Below, piece by piece: positions 63,835 through 64,000 of a stretch of DNA of 64,000 nucleotides. A model generated the notes under the pieces. The model was given only the letters and a program-made list of their open reading frames with translations. It had not been told where the DNA came from and made no database searches. Made by a program: the position numbers and the translations under genes. Origin of the DNA: JBPYCR01 sp051846935 (GTDB lineage Bacteria > Bacillota > Bacilli > Bacillales > Amphibacillaceae). Numbering within the stretch: position 1 is the stretch's first letter; every line of letters begins with the position of its first letter. The DNA lies in the NCBI RefSeq assembly GCF_051846935.1, contig NZ_JBPYCS010000013.1, forward strand, positions 13,380-77,379. Reading direction: 5' to 3'.

Positions 63835-64000
63835 GGCTCTAAAATATATGTTGGGGTATAGAAAAAATTCAGCAAAATAAAAGCACGCAAACTCCAAAAT
63901 TTGTTAGACTTGTTTTAACGACAAAACAAACACAAAAGGAGTTGCGTGTAAGTGAATTTTAACATTTCTTTACCAGGTTTAGAAGCATTTCACATCAAAA
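63835..64000 (+). mobile_element. Left end of an ISL3-like insertion sequence (cut by the window edge)
   Basis: Sequence from GGCTCT at 63835 through GTTGGGGTAT resembles the terminal repeat of ISL3-family elements. It is followed by a transposase-like start. The right end lies beyond the window, so neither the terminal repeat nor a target duplication can be confirmed. Confidence 0.55.
63952..64000 (+). CDS. ISL3-like transposase, first 16 codons only
   Basis: The GTG at 63952 follows AAAGGAG and opens MNFNISLPGLEAFHIK, which resembles the N-terminus of ISL3-family transposases. The frame is open to the right edge. Only 16 residues are visible, so the family call is tentative. In B. subtilis dnaX follows the SRP RNA; here the element separates the RNA from whatever lies beyond. 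Confidence 0.55.
   Translation, partial: MNFNISLPGLEAFHIK

Noticed and set aside
1..64000. CRISPR arrays, prophage, toxin-antitoxin or defence islands
   Set aside because: No regularly spaced repeats and no recognisable defence or phage gene were seen; apart from the catabolic operon and the IS end the genes are core.

Overview
The window is a chromosomal origin region from a Bacillaceae-type Firmicute. The gene order rpmH-oriC-dnaA-dnaN-yaaA-recF-remB-gyrB-gyrA, the walRK-yycHIJ operon, Soj/Spo0J/Noc with parS sites, and the spore genes spoIIIJ, yyaC and yaaH all fit a spore former. The AT-rich sequence and a TRAP-type carboxylate transporter suggest a halotolerant genus such as Oceanobacillus or Virgibacillus. 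That genus call is inference.

Layout, left to right. 1-881: 5' part of an unrecognised, probably regulatory gene (minus). 1134-8747: a divergent six-gene catabolic operon (creatininase-family amidohydrolase, TRAP binding protein, small and large TRAP permeases, AbgA-like M20 amidohydrolase, M20C carbamoylase-like hydrolase, CapA-like metallophosphatase); its substrate is unknown. 9019-14555: walR-walK-yycH-yycI-yycJ. 14915-21485: purA, dnaB, rplI, gdpP, yybS. 21659-22153: orphan membrane protein (plus). 22417-26119: rpsF-ssb-rpsR, ychF, yyzM, MscS-type channel. 26199-30285: YkvI-like membrane protein, yyaC, DUF554 protein, class V aminotransferase. 30731-34708: spo0J, soj, noc, rsmG. 34734-40527: mnmG, mnmE, jag, spoIIIJ/yidC, rnpA, rpmH. 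40528-43243: bipartite oriC flanking dnaA. 43244-51539: dnaN, yaaA, recF, remB, gyrB, gyrA. 51664-58909: HD-GYP-like protein, yaaC, guaB, dacA, serS with a T-box. 59147-63306: tRNA-Ser(UGA), proC with a proline T-box, yaaH, tadA. 63457-64000: SRP RNA, then the left end of an ISL3-like insertion sequence.

Most genes left of oriC read minus and most right of it read plus, so they are co-directional with the forks. The exceptions are the catabolic operon, the orphan membrane gene and yyaC on the left, and yaaC and yaaH on the right. Compared with Bacillus subtilis 168 (from memory), there is no rRNA operon after gyrA, no pdxST between dacA and serS, no dck/dgk after the serine tRNA, and no htrC-like protease gene after yycJ.

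The most unusual material is the catabolic operon of unknown substrate; an HD-GYP-like protein whose HD dyad reads SD; a dispersed GC-richer intergenic repeat whose core is inverted between two copies with collinear flanks; abutting inverted DnaA boxes inside a 40-bp palindrome upstream of mnmE; and a terminator-like hairpin just upstream of dnaA. No CRISPR array, phage or defence system was seen.
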